Shown here: piece after piece, positions 46,332-55,687 of the stretch
Position numbering within the stretch: position 1 is the stretch's first letter
Layout of the letters: each line of letters starts with the position of its first letter
Assembly: GCF_913777145.1 (NCBI RefSeq)
Contig: NZ_CAJYPS010000008.1
Span: 1-64,000, forward strand
Source: an uncultured Roseateles sp.
GTDB lineage: Bacteria > Pseudomonadota > Gammaproteobacteria > Burkholderiales > Burkholderiaceae_C
Direction of reading: 5' to 3'
DNA: 64,000 bases
Program-made: the position numbers and the translations under genes
Notes under the pieces: generated by a model
Databases searched by the model: none
What the model was told of the DNA's origin: nothing
The model's input: the letters and a program-made list of their open reading frames with translations, nothing else

Positions 46332-46554
46332 GTGCCGGCGGGCGCGTGCCCGGCGGTGGTGATGTGGCGGCGGATTATAGGAAGTGGCGTCGCACCGCCA
46401 GCATGGACAGACTTGGTTACAGAAACCGTCGCATCCGCGTCGCAATAGGCGTGGTTCGCTCGTTTCCCAGGAGCGTCCGGGCCCGTCGCTTCGTGTATGT
46501 TTCGCAACGCGGCGTTACTGCCGTGCGCCGTTTTTTCGTTCGGAGTCAACGGCT

Positions 46555-46583
46555 TTGCTGCTAGCATTCAAGTAACTTATTAA
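46555..46583 (+). promoter_or_regulatory. sigma-70 promoter of pilMNOPQ
   Basis: TTGCTG (46555-46560), 17-base spacer, TATTAA (46578-46583) in a locally AT-rich stretch, about 40 bases before the pilM start. The rest of the 291-base region upstream should also hold the mrcA promoter, which I could not place. Confidence 0.6.
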
Positions 46584-46622
46584 TAGTCCAACTTGGGAAT
46601 CCTGGGTTGGCAGACAAAGGGC

Positions 46623-47702
46623 ATGGGAATACTTGACGCACTCTTGGGTCGCAAGCACCCCCCCCTGATTGGCCTGGATATCAGTTCCTCCAGCGTCAAG
46701 CTGGTGGAGCTGAGTCAGACCAAGGCCGGCGAGTTCGTGCTGGAGCGCTTTGCCAGCGAGCCCTTCGAGAAGGGGTGGATCGCCGACGGCCAGATCGAGA
46801 AGTTCGACGAGGTGGCCGATGCCGTGCGGCGCGTGGTGGCGCGCAGCGGCAGCAAGACCCGGGACGCCGCACTGGCCATGCCGCAGTCGGCCGTGATCAC
46901 CAAGAAGATCATGCTGCCCGCCGGCCTGCGCGAGGAAGAGTTGGAGCTGCAGGTCGAGGCCGAGGCCAATCAATACATTCCGTTCTCGCTGGACGAGGTG
47001 AGCCTGGACTTCTGCGTGATCGGCCCCAGCCCCACGTCTGTGGGTGATGTGGAGGTGATGATCGCCGCGTCCCGCAAGGACCGCGTGCAGGACCGTCAGG
47101 GCCTGGCCGAGGCGGCGGGTCTGCGGCCGGTGGTGCTGGACATCGAGTCCCATGCATCGCGCATGGCCATGGGCCGGCTGATCGCCGCGCTGCCCAACGA
47201 GGGCCGTGATGCGCTGGTCGCCCTGTTCGAGATCGGCGCCGACACCACCAGCCTCAAGGTGCTGCGCGACGATGAGCTGCTGTATGACCGCGACCAGTCC
47301 TTCGGCGGCGCGCAGCTGACCAGCCTGATCTCGCGCCAGTACGGCTTCTCCTTCGAGGAGGCCGAGCAGAAGAAGCTGTCCAACGAGCTGCCCGAGGACT
47401 ACGAGTCCAGCGTGCTCAACCCCTTCGTGGACAGCCTGTCCCAGGAAATCGGCCGGGCGCTGCAGTACTTCTTCACCAGCACGCCGCACCACAAGGTGCA
47501 TTACGTGATGCTGGCCGGCGGCACTGCGACGCTGCCGGGCCTGAAGGAGCGCGTGACCGACCTGACCGGCTTTGCCTGCATGGTCGTGAACCCGTTCGAG
47601 AACATGGCGCTGGGCTCCGCCGTGCGTGAGGCCAAGCTGCGCCGCGAGGCGCCGTCCTACCTGACCGCCTGCGGCCTGGCGATGCGGAGGTTCTTCCAGT
47701 GA
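46623..47702 (+). CDS. pilM: type IV pilus assembly protein PilM
   Basis: 359 residues, actin-like cytoplasmic ATP-binding protein of the pilus alignment complex. IGLDISSSSVKLVELSQ is the phosphate-1 motif, LFEIGADTTSLKVL phosphate-2, and VMLAGGTATLPGLKERV the adenosine motif. ATG at 46623 has AAAGG upstream and gives the family start MGILDALLGR. Its stop overlaps the GTG of pilN. Confidence 0.97.
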   Translation: MGILDALLGRKHPPLIGLDISSSSVKLVELSQTKAGEFVLERFASEPFEKGWIADGQIEKFDEVADAVRRVVARSGSKTRDAALAMPQSAVITKKIMLPAGLREEELELQVEAEANQYIPFSLDEVSLDFCVIGPSPTSVGDVEVMIAASRKDRVQDRQGLAEAAGLRPVVLDIESHASRMAMGRLIAALPNEGRDALVALFEIGADTTSLKVLRDDELLYDRDQSFGGAQLTSLISRQYGFSFEEAEQKKLSNELPEDYESSVLNPFVDSLSQEIGRALQYFFTSTPHHKVHYVMLAGGTATLPGLKERVTDLTGFACMVVNPFENMALGSAVREAKLRREAPSYLTACGLAMRRFFQ

Positions 47703-48301
47703 TCCTCATCAATCTGCTGCCGTACCGCGAAGAGCGGCGCAAGCGGCGCAAGCAGGCCTTCTTTGCCGGCCTGGGCCTGGCCGCGCTGATCGGCGTGGGC
47801 CTGGTGATGGCCGCCCTGCTGCTGCTGCAGTTCCTGACCTCCGAGCAGCAGGCACGCAACCAGTACATCAGCAACGAGATCTCCCTGCTGGAGACGCAGA
47901 TCAAGGACATCGCCAACCTGCGGGCCGAGATCGAGGGCCTGAAGGCGCGCCAGCGCGCGGTGGAAGACCTGCAGAGCGACCGCAACACGCCGGTGCAGCT
48001 GCTGAACGATCTGGCACGCCTGGCCCCCGAGGGCATCTACCTCACCGCAATCCGCCAGGCCGACAAGGTGGTGACGGTCAGCGGCGTGGCGCAGACCAAC
48101 GAGCGGGTGTCCGAGTTCCTGCGCAACATCTCGCGCGGCTCGGAATGGCTGGAAAAGCCCGACCTCATCGAGGTCAAGCTGGCCAATGTCAGCACCAACA
48201 CCCGCGAGTCGCGCCGCCTGCTGGACTTCTCGATCAAGCTGTCGATCAAGTCGCCGGTGCGCGAGCCGCAACCCGGCGCCAGCGCCCCCAGGAAGGGCTG
48301 A
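47699..48301 (+). CDS. pilN: type IV pilus assembly protein PilN
   Basis: 200 residues. Start codon GTG at 47699, overlapping the pilM stop (GTGA). The N-terminus MILINLLPYREERRKRRK is the conserved INLLPYR peptide that binds PilM, followed by one membrane helix and a periplasmic coiled-coil and ferredoxin-like domain. Confidence 0.96.
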   Translation: MILINLLPYREERRKRRKQAFFAGLGLAALIGVGLVMAALLLLQFLTSEQQARNQYISNEISLLETQIKDIANLRAEIEGLKARQRAVEDLQSDRNTPVQLLNDLARLAPEGIYLTAIRQADKVVTVSGVAQTNERVSEFLRNISRGSEWLEKPDLIEVKLANVSTNTRESRRLLDFSIKLSIKSPVREPQPGASAPRKG

Positions 48302-48307
48302 TCCACC

Positions 48308-49003
48308 ATGGCGACCTCTCTTCCCAAGATCGACCTGAACGCCTGGTTCGCCGACCTGACGGACCAGTTCAAGGACCTCAACCCCCGCGAGCCCGGCCAG
48401 TGGCCACTGGCGCCCAAGCTGGCCTCCGGCCTGGCGGTGACTGCGCTGGTGGCGGTGCTGGGCTATGTGTTCGTGCTGTCCGACGTGCAGGCCGAGCTTG
48501 AGGCTGCGCGTGACCGCGAGCCCCAGCTGCGCTCCGACTTCCAGAACAAGCTGGCCCAGGCGGTCAACCTGCCCGAGCTGCGCAAGCAGAAGAGCCAGGT
48601 CGAGGAGTATGTGACCCAGCTGGAGAAGCAGCTGCCGGGCAAGGCCGAAATCGATTCGCTGCTGTCCGACATCAGCAGCGCCGGCGTCGGGCGCGGCCTG
48701 CAGTTCGAGCTGTTCCGTCCGGGCCAGGAGCTGGTGAAGGACTACTACGCCGAGCTGCCGATCTCGGTCCGGGTGTCGGGTCGCTATCACGACATCGGCT
48801 CCTTTGCGGCCGACGTGTCCAACCTCTCGCGCATCGTGACGCTGCACAACCTGGTGGTGCTCGCGCCCACCGGTGCCCGCGATGCCAACGGGCCGCTGAG
48901 CATGGAGGCGACCGCGCGCACCTACCGCTACCTGGACAAGGCCGAGATCGACGAACAGAAGAAGGCCAAGGCGGCGGCCAAGGCCAAGGGAGGCAAGCCA
49001 TGA
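48308..49003 (+). CDS. pilO: type IV pilus assembly protein PilO
   Basis: 231 residues. Cytoplasmic start (LNAWFADLTDQFKDLNPREPGQWP), one membrane helix (ASGLAVTALVAVLGYVFVL), coiled coil and a periplasmic domain with FELFRPGQELVKDYYAELPISVRVSGRYHDIG, the PilO signature. It pairs with PilN. A Lys/Ala-rich tail ends the protein. Confidence 0.96.
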   Translation: MATSLPKIDLNAWFADLTDQFKDLNPREPGQWPLAPKLASGLAVTALVAVLGYVFVLSDVQAELEAARDREPQLRSDFQNKLAQAVNLPELRKQKSQVEEYVTQLEKQLPGKAEIDSLLSDISSAGVGRGLQFELFRPGQELVKDYYAELPISVRVSGRYHDIGSFAADVSNLSRIVTLHNLVVLAPTGARDANGPLSMEATARTYRYLDKAEIDEQKKAKAAAKAKGGKP

Positions 49004-49536
49004 GCGCGCGTCGCACAAGGGCCTGGCCCCTGCTGGTGCTGCCGCTGGCCCTGGCGGGCTGCGGCAGCGACATCGACGAGCTGCGCCAGTGGATGGACCA
49101 GCAGCGCAAGGAGGCGCGCCCCACGGTGACGCCGCTGCTGCCGCCCAAGAAGTTCCTGCCCCAGCCCTACGAGGCCGCGGCCGGCGTGGACCCGTTCAGC
49201 CCGCAGAAGCTCAGCGTCGCGATCAAGCAGGAAGCCGCCCAGCCCAACTCGCTGCTGACCGCCGAGATCAACCGGCGCAAGGAGCCGCTGGAGGCCTACC
49301 CGCTGGACAGCATGGGCATGGTGGGCAGCCTCACGCGCGACCAGAAGCGCTACGCGCTGCTGAAGGTCGACAACCTGCTCTACCAGGTCAAGGTGGGTGA
49401 CTACCTGGGCCAGAACTTCGGCCGCATCACCAAGATCAGCGAGACCGAGATCACCTTGCGAGAAGTCGTCCAGGACGCTGCGGGCGAGTGGATAGAACGC
49501 ACCAGTACCCTCCAGCTACAGGAGAAGGGACGATGA
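49000..49536 (+). CDS. pilP: type IV pilus assembly lipoprotein PilP
   Basis: 178 residues. Lipobox LALAGC at the N-terminus, a flexible Pro-rich segment that includes the FDPFSPQ-type motif (VDPFSPQKL) for contact with PilNO, and a beta-domain (MGMVGSLTRDQKRYALLKVDNLLYQVKVGDYLGQNFGRI) that binds PilQ. Overlaps pilO and pilQ by ATGA. Confidence 0.96.
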   Translation: MSARRTRAWPLLVLPLALAGCGSDIDELRQWMDQQRKEARPTVTPLLPPKKFLPQPYEAAAGVDPFSPQKLSVAIKQEAAQPNSLLTAEINRRKEPLEAYPLDSMGMVGSLTRDQKRYALLKVDNLLYQVKVGDYLGQNFGRITKISETEITLREVVQDAAGEWIERTSTLQLQEKGR

Positions 49537-51755
49537 GCACAATGGAGAAGAAGTCGATGGGCCGTGGCTGGTTGCTGGGTTGTGCGCTCGCGCTGTTGGC
49601 GGTGCCTGCCGCCTGGGCGCAGACCACGGTGAGGGCGATCAACGCGAGCCAGCAGGCCGGCGTGGACGTGGTGCGCATCGAGCTGAGCGAGCCGCTGGCG
49701 GCCGTGCCGACCGGCTTCACGGTGCAGACCCCGCCGCGCATCGCGATCGACCTGCCGGGCGTGGTCAACGGCCTGGGGCGCAACTCGGTGGATCTGAACC
49801 AGGGCAATCTGCGCTCCGCTGCCGTGGCCCAGGCCGGCGAGCGCACCCGCATCGTGCTGAATCTGCGCCAGGCCTCGGCCTACACGCCCAAGCTGGAGGG
49901 CAATGCGCTGGTGCTGGTGCTGGAGGCGCCCGCGCCGCAGGCGGCAGCGCCCGGCGAGCCGGTGCACTTCGCGCAGAGCCTGAACACCGCCACCCAGCCG
50001 CTGCGCGACGTGGACTTCCGTCGCGGTGCCGATGGTGCGGGTCGCATCATCGTGAACCTGCCCAGCAACCAGGTGGGTGTGGACATCCAGCAGCAGGGTC
50101 AGAACCTGGTGGTGGAGTTCCTGCGCTCCAGCCTGCCGGAGAACCTGCGCCGCAAGGTGGACGTGACCGACTTCGGCACGCCGGTGCAGACCATCTCCAC
50201 CACGCAGACCGGCGACAAGGTGCGCATGCTGATCCAGCCCAAGGGCAGCTGGGAGCACAGCGCCTACCAGAGCGACAACCAGTTCGTGCTGGAAGTGCGG
50301 CCGCAGAAGGTGGACCCCAACAAGCTGACCCAGGGGCCAGGTTTTGCGGGTGACAAGCTGAGCCTGAACTTCCAGAACATCGAGGTGCGGGCGCTGCTGC
50401 AGGTGATTGCCGACTTCACCAACTTCAACGTGGTGACCAGCGACACCGTGACCGGCAACGTCACGCTGCGCCTCAAGGACGTGCCCTGGGACCAGGCGCT
50501 GGACATCATCATGCAGGCCAAGGGCCTGGGCCTGAAGAAGTCCGGCAACGTGCTGTGGATCGCGCCCAAGGAGGAGCTGGCCACCAAGGAAAAGCTGGAT
50601 CTGGAATCCAAGGCCGCGATCGCGCAGCTGGAGCCGGTGCGTACCCAGTCCTTCCAGCTCAACTACGTGAAGGCACAGGACATCGCCAACGGCCTCACCG
50701 GCCAGAACATCGGCAACAGCGGCAGTGGCGGCAGCAGCGGTGGCAACAGCAGCAACAGCAGCGGCGGGTCGGGCTCCGGCACGCGCATCCTGTCGCCGCG
50801 CGGCAGCGTGATCTACGAGGCCCGTACCAACCAGCTGTTCGTGTCCGACATCCCGAGCAAGCTCGAGGAGATCCAGGCCATGATCACCAAGATCGACATC
50901 CCGGTGCGCCAGGTGTTGATCGAGGCGCGCATCGTCGAGGCCAACGACACCTTCGGTCGCGCGCTGGGCGTGAAGCTGGGCGCGCAGGACCTGCGCGGCC
51001 AGCAGGGCGGCATCCCGGGCTACAGCGTGGGTGGCAGCAACTACCTGACCATTGGCAACAACTACAACGGCGTGGGCTACCAGACCAACCAGCCCGGTTC
51101 GTCTGCCCCGTCCAACTCGGCCAATGCCGGTGCCTACAACAACAGCCAGTTCGTGAACCTGGCGGCCAACACCTCGTCGGACGCCTTTGCGGGCGCCTCG
51201 GCCGCCACGGTGGCGCTGTCGCTGTTCAGCGCCACGGCCAACCGCTTCCTGAACCTGGAACTCTCGGCGCTCGAATCCGACGGCAAGGGCAAGATCGTGT
51301 CCAGCCCGCGCGTGATCACGGCCGACCAGGTGAAGGCGCTGATCGAGCAGGGCGAGGAGCTGCCCTACCAGGTGGCCACCTCCAGCGGCGCGACCTCCAT
51401 CTCCTTCCGCAAGGCCAGCCTCAAGCTGGAGGTCACGCCGCAGATCACGCCGGAAGGCAGCGTGATCCTGAGCGTGGACATCAACAAGGACAGCCGCGGC
51501 ACGCTGACGCCCCAGGGCTATTCCATCAACACCAAGCACGTGAACACCCAGGTGCTGGTGGAGAACGGCGGCACCGTGGTGATAGGCGGCATCTACACGA
51601 TGGACGAGGCCGAGACCGTGAACAAGGTGCCGCTGCTGGGCGATGTGCCGGTGCTGGGCAATCTGTTCAAGAACAAGACGCGCACGTCCAGCAAGACCGA
51701 GCTGTTGATCTTCCTGACACCCAAGGTGGTCAACGAGCGGTCGGCGGTGCGCTAA
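49533..51755 (+). CDS. pilQ: type IV pilus secretin PilQ
   Basis: 740 residues. Signal peptide GWLLGCALALLAVPAAWA, two AMIN domains (VRAINASQQAGVDVVRIELSEPL; VDFRRGADGAGRIIVNLPS), an STN/N0-type domain (ISLNFQNIEVRALLQVIADFT equivalent), N1 and the secretin core (VLIEARIVEANDTFGRALGV, GKIVSSPRVITADQVKALIEQGEELPYQ, VIGGIYTMDEAETVNKVPLLGDVPVLGNLFKN). A Ser/Gly/Asn-rich insert lies near residues 390-415. It forms the outer-membrane pore for the pilus. The start overlaps the pilP stop. Confidence 0.97.
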   Translation: MSTMEKKSMGRGWLLGCALALLAVPAAWAQTTVRAINASQQAGVDVVRIELSEPLAAVPTGFTVQTPPRIAIDLPGVVNGLGRNSVDLNQGNLRSAAVAQAGERTRIVLNLRQASAYTPKLEGNALVLVLEAPAPQAAAPGEPVHFAQSLNTATQPLRDVDFRRGADGAGRIIVNLPSNQVGVDIQQQGQNLVVEFLRSSLPENLRRKVDVTDFGTPVQTISTTQTGDKVRMLIQPKGSWEHSAYQSDNQFVLEVRPQKVDPNKLTQGPGFAGDKLSLNFQNIEVRALLQVIADFTNFNVVTSDTVTGNVTLRLKDVPWDQALDIIMQAKGLGLKKSGNVLWIAPKEELATKEKLDLESKAAIAQLEPVRTQSFQLNYVKAQDIANGLTGQNIGNSGSGGSSGGNSSNSSGGSGSGTRILSPRGSVIYEARTNQLFVSDIPSKLEEIQAMITKIDIPVRQVLIEARIVEANDTFGRALGVKLGAQDLRGQQGGIPGYSVGGSNYLTIGNNYNGVGYQTNQPGSSAPSNSANAGAYNNSQFVNLAANTSSDAFAGASAATVALSLFSATANRFLNLELSALESDGKGKIVSSPRVITADQVKALIEQGEELPYQVATSSGATSISFRKASLKLEVTPQITPEGSVILSVDINKDSRGTLTPQGYSINTKHVNTQVLVENGGTVVIGGIYTMDEAETVNKVPLLGDVPVLGNLFKNKTRTSSKTELLIFLTPKVVNERSAVR

Positions 51756-51806
51756 CGGGAGAAGGCCGCGTGGCGCAGCCGCGGGGCGATGCAGGAGTTT
51801 TGTGAG

Positions 51807-54005
51807 ATGAAGACAGCAGTGACTCAGCCGGGAATGCGGCTTGCGATGAGCCTGGCCCTGACCGGTGCGCTGGCCGCCTGTGGCGGCGGCGGTGGCGGCA
51901 CAGCGGGCACCCCTATCGTCGGCCCCGGGGCGCCAGCGCCGGGCGCGAGTTCGCCCACGGTGACGGACACGGCCACCGTGAGCCTCAAGCTCTCGTCCAC
52001 GACCGTGACCGCCGGGGCGCCTGCGACGGCGACCGTCACTGTGGTCAACAAGACCGGCACACCCATTCCGGGGTTGGTCGTGAAGTTCACGACCGACGCC
52101 GGCCTGGGCGCTTTCAGCGCCAGCTCTGCGCTGACCGATGCCAACGGTTCGGCCACGGTTGTGCTGTCGCCGGCGGCCGCCACCACGGCGGGGGCCGACA
52201 CCCTGCGCGCCACCGTGAACTATTCGGGGGCTGACTATTCCGCGTCCACCGGTTTCCAGCTGACGGCGACCAACGTCACCATCTCATCCTTCACCTCGGA
52301 TGTGCCAGCCGGTGGCAGCCTGTCGGCCTATGGCCAGGCCAACCTGACCGTGACGTTGGCGGGCACGTCGGCCACCACACCGGTCAACGTGGTGCTGACC
52401 TCGTCCTGCGTGTCGGCAGGCAAGGGCACGCTGACGCCGGCCAGCGTGACCACCAGCACCGGCCGCGCCACCTTCACCTTCCGTGATCAGGCTTGCGGTA
52501 CGGTGGCCAGCAGCGAGAACCTGCAGGTCTCGGTGACCGGCACCAGCCTGACTCAGTCGCTGAGCATCCCGGTCAGTTCTCCGCTGGCGTCCAGCATCGG
52601 CTTCGTGTCGGCCTCGCCGACCAGCATCTACCTGCGTGGCTCGGGCTACGTGGAAAGCTCCGACGTGACCTTCCAGGTCAAGGATGCCGCCAACAATGGG
52701 CTCCCCGGTCAGACCGTGGTGCTGACGCCCAGCGTGCTGGTCGGCGGCCTGACGCTGGACGATCAGACCGGTTCGGTGACCAAGGCCACCGACAGCAACG
52801 GCAATGTCATCGTGCGTGTGAACTCCGGCACCGTGCCGACGCCGGTGCGCATACGGGCCACGCTGCAGGGCAGCAACATCTCCACGGTGTCCAGCTCGCT
52901 GGCGATCGCGGTGGGCTTGCCGTCGCAGCTGAACTTCTCGGTGGCGCAGGGGACTCAGAACATCGAGGGCTACGACATCCAGGGCACGGCGAACACTTAC
53001 ACGGTGGTGGCTTCGGATCGACTGGGCAACCCGGTGCCTGATGGCACGTCGGTCAACTTCATTGCCGAGGGGGGGCAGATTCAGGCCATACGCCAGACCG
53101 CGCTGAGTGCCAACGGCATTGCGACTGCGACTGCGAACTTCGTCAGTGCTGCTCCCGTGCCTCAGGACGGGCGGGTGACCGTGTTGGCCTATGCGCTGGG
53201 TGAAGAGTCCTTCCTCGACACCAACGGGGACAACGTCTACACCGCGGGCGAGGCCTTCCAGAACCTGGGTGACCTCTACCTCGACCGCAAGTACGACAAC
53301 TTCTTCAACGCCGCGGAAGATCAGTTCGTATCTCTGGGCAAGGGCGACACGGCCTCCTGTGCTCTGCCTGCAGGCACGCCGGCCTCGACGGCCGCGCTGT
53401 TGGCGACGGACGTGTCCATTCCCAACCGTGACAACACCTGCAGCACGGGCTGGGGCCAGGCCTATGTGCGCCGTGCCTTGCAGACCGTCTTGTCCACGTC
53501 GGCGGCGCGTCCGTTGTGGGGTACGGCCCGTCCCGCGGTGGTGGGGGCGGCCTCGGGCGTCTGCGCCGCGCCGCTGGCACTGATCGACCGCTATGTGAGC
53601 GATCAGCCGGCGCGCTATGCGGTGGATGCGAGTGGCAATCCCATCCCGGGCAAAACCACTTACTACCCGCTGGTGGGCAGCAATGGTGTGGGGACCAGTC
53701 TCTACGGGCTGGGCGGTAGCGGTGCGTTCTCCTTCCTGGTCGCGGATGCCAACCCCATCGCTTTCAATCCGATGGCTGCTGGCACGACGGTTTCCGTCAG
53801 CGCAACCGATGGTCTGACCGCTACCGTGCTGGGCGGCTCGCCCGTGCCTAGCAGTACGGTGCCGACGGCGGTTTCGATCAGCTACAAGTTCGATACGGCG
53901 TCGTCGGGCACCATTTCGGTCAACCTGCGCTCGCCCAGCGGTGTGACGACCACCATTCCTGTCTTCGTGACGACGCTTGCGTCGCCGGGTGCGTGCACCA
54001 ACTGA
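51807..54005 (+). CDS. multidomain Ig-like (Big-1-type) lipoprotein
   Basis: 732 residues. Lipobox ALAAC followed by a glycine run predicts lipidation. The body contains several beta-sandwich Ig-like repeats of Big-1 type: ATVTVVNKTGTPIPGLVVKF with TDANGSATVVLSPA, VTFQVKDAANNGLPGQTVVL with TDSNGNVIVRV, and DRLGNPVPDGTSVNFIAEGGQI. A calcium-loop-like DTNGDNVYTAGE precedes a C-terminal region with four or five cysteines. ATG at 51807 has GCAGGAG upstream. It lies between pilQ and aroK, 51 bases after pilQ, so it is probably cotranscribed with the pil genes. Role unknown; surface adhesin or pilus/secretin-associated protein is inference. Confidence 0.82.
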   Translation: MKTAVTQPGMRLAMSLALTGALAACGGGGGGTAGTPIVGPGAPAPGASSPTVTDTATVSLKLSSTTVTAGAPATATVTVVNKTGTPIPGLVVKFTTDAGLGAFSASSALTDANGSATVVLSPAAATTAGADTLRATVNYSGADYSASTGFQLTATNVTISSFTSDVPAGGSLSAYGQANLTVTLAGTSATTPVNVVLTSSCVSAGKGTLTPASVTTSTGRATFTFRDQACGTVASSENLQVSVTGTSLTQSLSIPVSSPLASSIGFVSASPTSIYLRGSGYVESSDVTFQVKDAANNGLPGQTVVLTPSVLVGGLTLDDQTGSVTKATDSNGNVIVRVNSGTVPTPVRIRATLQGSNISTVSSSLAIAVGLPSQLNFSVAQGTQNIEGYDIQGTANTYTVVASDRLGNPVPDGTSVNFIAEGGQIQAIRQTALSANGIATATANFVSAAPVPQDGRVTVLAYALGEESFLDTNGDNVYTAGEAFQNLGDLYLDRKYDNFFNAAEDQFVSLGKGDTASCALPAGTPASTAALLATDVSIPNRDNTCSTGWGQAYVRRALQTVLSTSAARPLWGTARPAVVGAASGVCAAPLALIDRYVSDQPARYAVDASGNPIPGKTTYYPLVGSNGVGTSLYGLGGSGAFSFLVADANPIAFNPMAAGTTVSVSATDGLTATVLGGSPVPSSTVPTAVSISYKFDTASSGTISVNLRSPSGVTTTIPVFVTTLASPGACTN

Positions 54006-54565
54006 AGATCGCCCTGGTCGGCATGCCCGGCGGTGGCAAGTCCACCGTCGGCCGGCAACTGGCACGCCAGATCGGCGTGCCTTTTGTCGATTCCGACCAT
54101 GAGATCGAGCAGCGCATTGGCGGCAGCATCCGGGCCTTCTTCGAGCGCGAGGGCGAAGACGCCTTCCGTGAGCTGGAAGCGCAGGTGCTGGCCGAGCTGC
54201 TGCAGCGCCCGGGCGATTGCGTGCTGGCCACCGGTGGTGGCTCGGTGCTGAGGGATCGCAATCGGGAACTGCTGCATTCGCACGCGACGGTGCTCTACCT
54301 GCGCTCCACGCCCGAAGACCTCTACCGCCGCCTGCGCCACGACACCCAGCGGCCGCTGCTGCAGGTGCGGGATCCGCTGGCCCGCTTGCGCGAACTGCAC
54401 CACCAGCGCGACCCGCTATACCGGCGCTGCGCCCACTATGTGCTGGAGAGCGCCCGGCCCTCGGTGCACGCGCTGGTGAACATGGCGCTGATGCAATTGG
54501 AGCTGGCCGGCCTGGTGGATCCGGCCCGCGTGGCTGCCACCGTCGGCGCCGAGCGCCAGGACTGA
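53993..54565 (+). CDS. aroK: shikimate kinase
   Basis: 190 residues. P-loop GMPGGGKST (10-18), shikimate-binding DSDHEIEQRIG and ATGGGSVLR, and lid region RRLRHDTQRPLLQ. It phosphorylates shikimate in aromatic amino acid synthesis. The start must be GTG 53993, since the next ATG lies inside the P-loop; the gene overlaps the Ig-like protein gene by 13 bases, which suggests coupling. aroB follows. Confidence 0.95.
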   Translation: MHQLKIALVGMPGGGKSTVGRQLARQIGVPFVDSDHEIEQRIGGSIRAFFEREGEDAFRELEAQVLAELLQRPGDCVLATGGGSVLRDRNRELLHSHATVLYLRSTPEDLYRRLRHDTQRPLLQVRDPLARLRELHHQRDPLYRRCAHYVLESARPSVHALVNMALMQLELAGLVDPARVAATVGAERQD

Positions 54566-54595
54566 TCGCCCCGCCGCGACTCTTACACTCAGCGC

Positions 54596-55687
54596 ATGAG
54601 TCGCTCCCTCGTTCCCATCGCGCTGCCCGACGGTCGCAGCTACGACATCCGCATAGGCGCCGGCCTGCTGGGCGAGTCGGCCAGCTGGCAGGGCCTGCCG
54701 CGCGCGGCCGCCGCGCTGATCGTCAGCAACACCACGGTGGCGCCGCTCTATGCCGAGCGCCTGCGCGCCCAGCTGCTGGCCCATTACCTGCGCGTGGATG
54801 TGGTGGTGCTGCCGGACGGCGAGCAGCACAAGGACTGGGCCAGTCTCAACACCATCATCGACCACCTGCTGGGCCAGGCCCTGGACCGCAAGACCGTGCT
54901 GTTTGCGCTGGGCGGCGGGGTTATCGGCGACATGACCGGCTTTGCCGCGGCCATCTACATGCGCGGCGTGCCCTTCGTGCAGGTGCCCACCACGTTGCTG
55001 GCCCAGGTCGATTCCTCGGTGGGCGGCAAGACCGCGATCAACCACCCGCTGGGCAAGAACATGCTGGGCGCCTTCTACCAGCCCGAGCGCGTGATCGCCG
55101 ACCTGGACACGCTGGACACCTTGCCCGACCGCGAGCTGCGTGCCGGCCTGGCCGAGATCATCAAGTACGGGCCCATCGCCGACGTCGGCTTCCTCTGCTG
55201 GCTGGAAGACAACCTGCACGCGCTGCTGGAACGCGACAAGACCGTGCTCGGTTATGCGGTGCAGCGCAGCTGCGAGATCAAGGCCGAGGTAGTGGCCGCC
55301 GACGAACGCGAGCAGGGGCTGCGCGCCATCCTGAACTTCGGCCATACGCTGGGCCATGCGATCGAGGCCGGCCTGGGATACGGCGCGTGGCTGCATGGCG
55401 AGGCGGTGGCCTGCGGCATGCTGCTGGCGGCCGATCTGTCGCAGCGCCAGGGCCTGCTGAACGAGCAGGCGGTGCTGCGCCTGCGCACGCTGATTGAGCG
55501 TGCCGGCCTGCCGGTGCAGCCGCCGCGTCTGGGCGCCGAGCGCTACCTGCAGCTGATGCGGGTGGACAAGAAGGCCGAGGCCGGTGCGATCCGCTTCGTG
55601 CTGATCGAGGGCCTGGGGCAGGCGGGGCTGCATGCGGTACCCGACGAGCTCATCGTGGCCACGCTCGAGGCCCATGGCGCGGCCTGA
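54596..55687 (+). CDS. aroB: 3-dehydroquinate synthase
   Basis: 363 residues. NAD-dependent, metal-dependent conversion of DAHP to 3-dehydroquinate. Conserved [71 protein letters not shown] and [10 protein letters not shown] (metal histidines) are all visible. It is 30 bases after aroK, the normal aroKB pair. Its 3' end overlaps the dGTPase-like gene by 14 bases. Confidence 0.97.
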   Translation: MSRSLVPIALPDGRSYDIRIGAGLLGESASWQGLPRAAAALIVSNTTVAPLYAERLRAQLLAHYLRVDVVVLPDGEQHKDWASLNTIIDHLLGQALDRKTVLFALGGGVIGDMTGFAAAIYMRGVPFVQVPTTLLAQVDSSVGGKTAINHPLGKNMLGAFYQPERVIADLDTLDTLPDRELRAGLAEIIKYGPIADVGFLCWLEDNLHALLERDKTVLGYAVQRSCEIKAEVVAADEREQGLRAILNFGHTLGHAIEAGLGYGAWLHGEAVACGMLLAADLSQRQGLLNEQAVLRLRTLIERAGLPVQPPRLGAERYLQLMRVDKKAEAGAIRFVLIEGLGQAGLHAVPDELIVATLEAHGAA

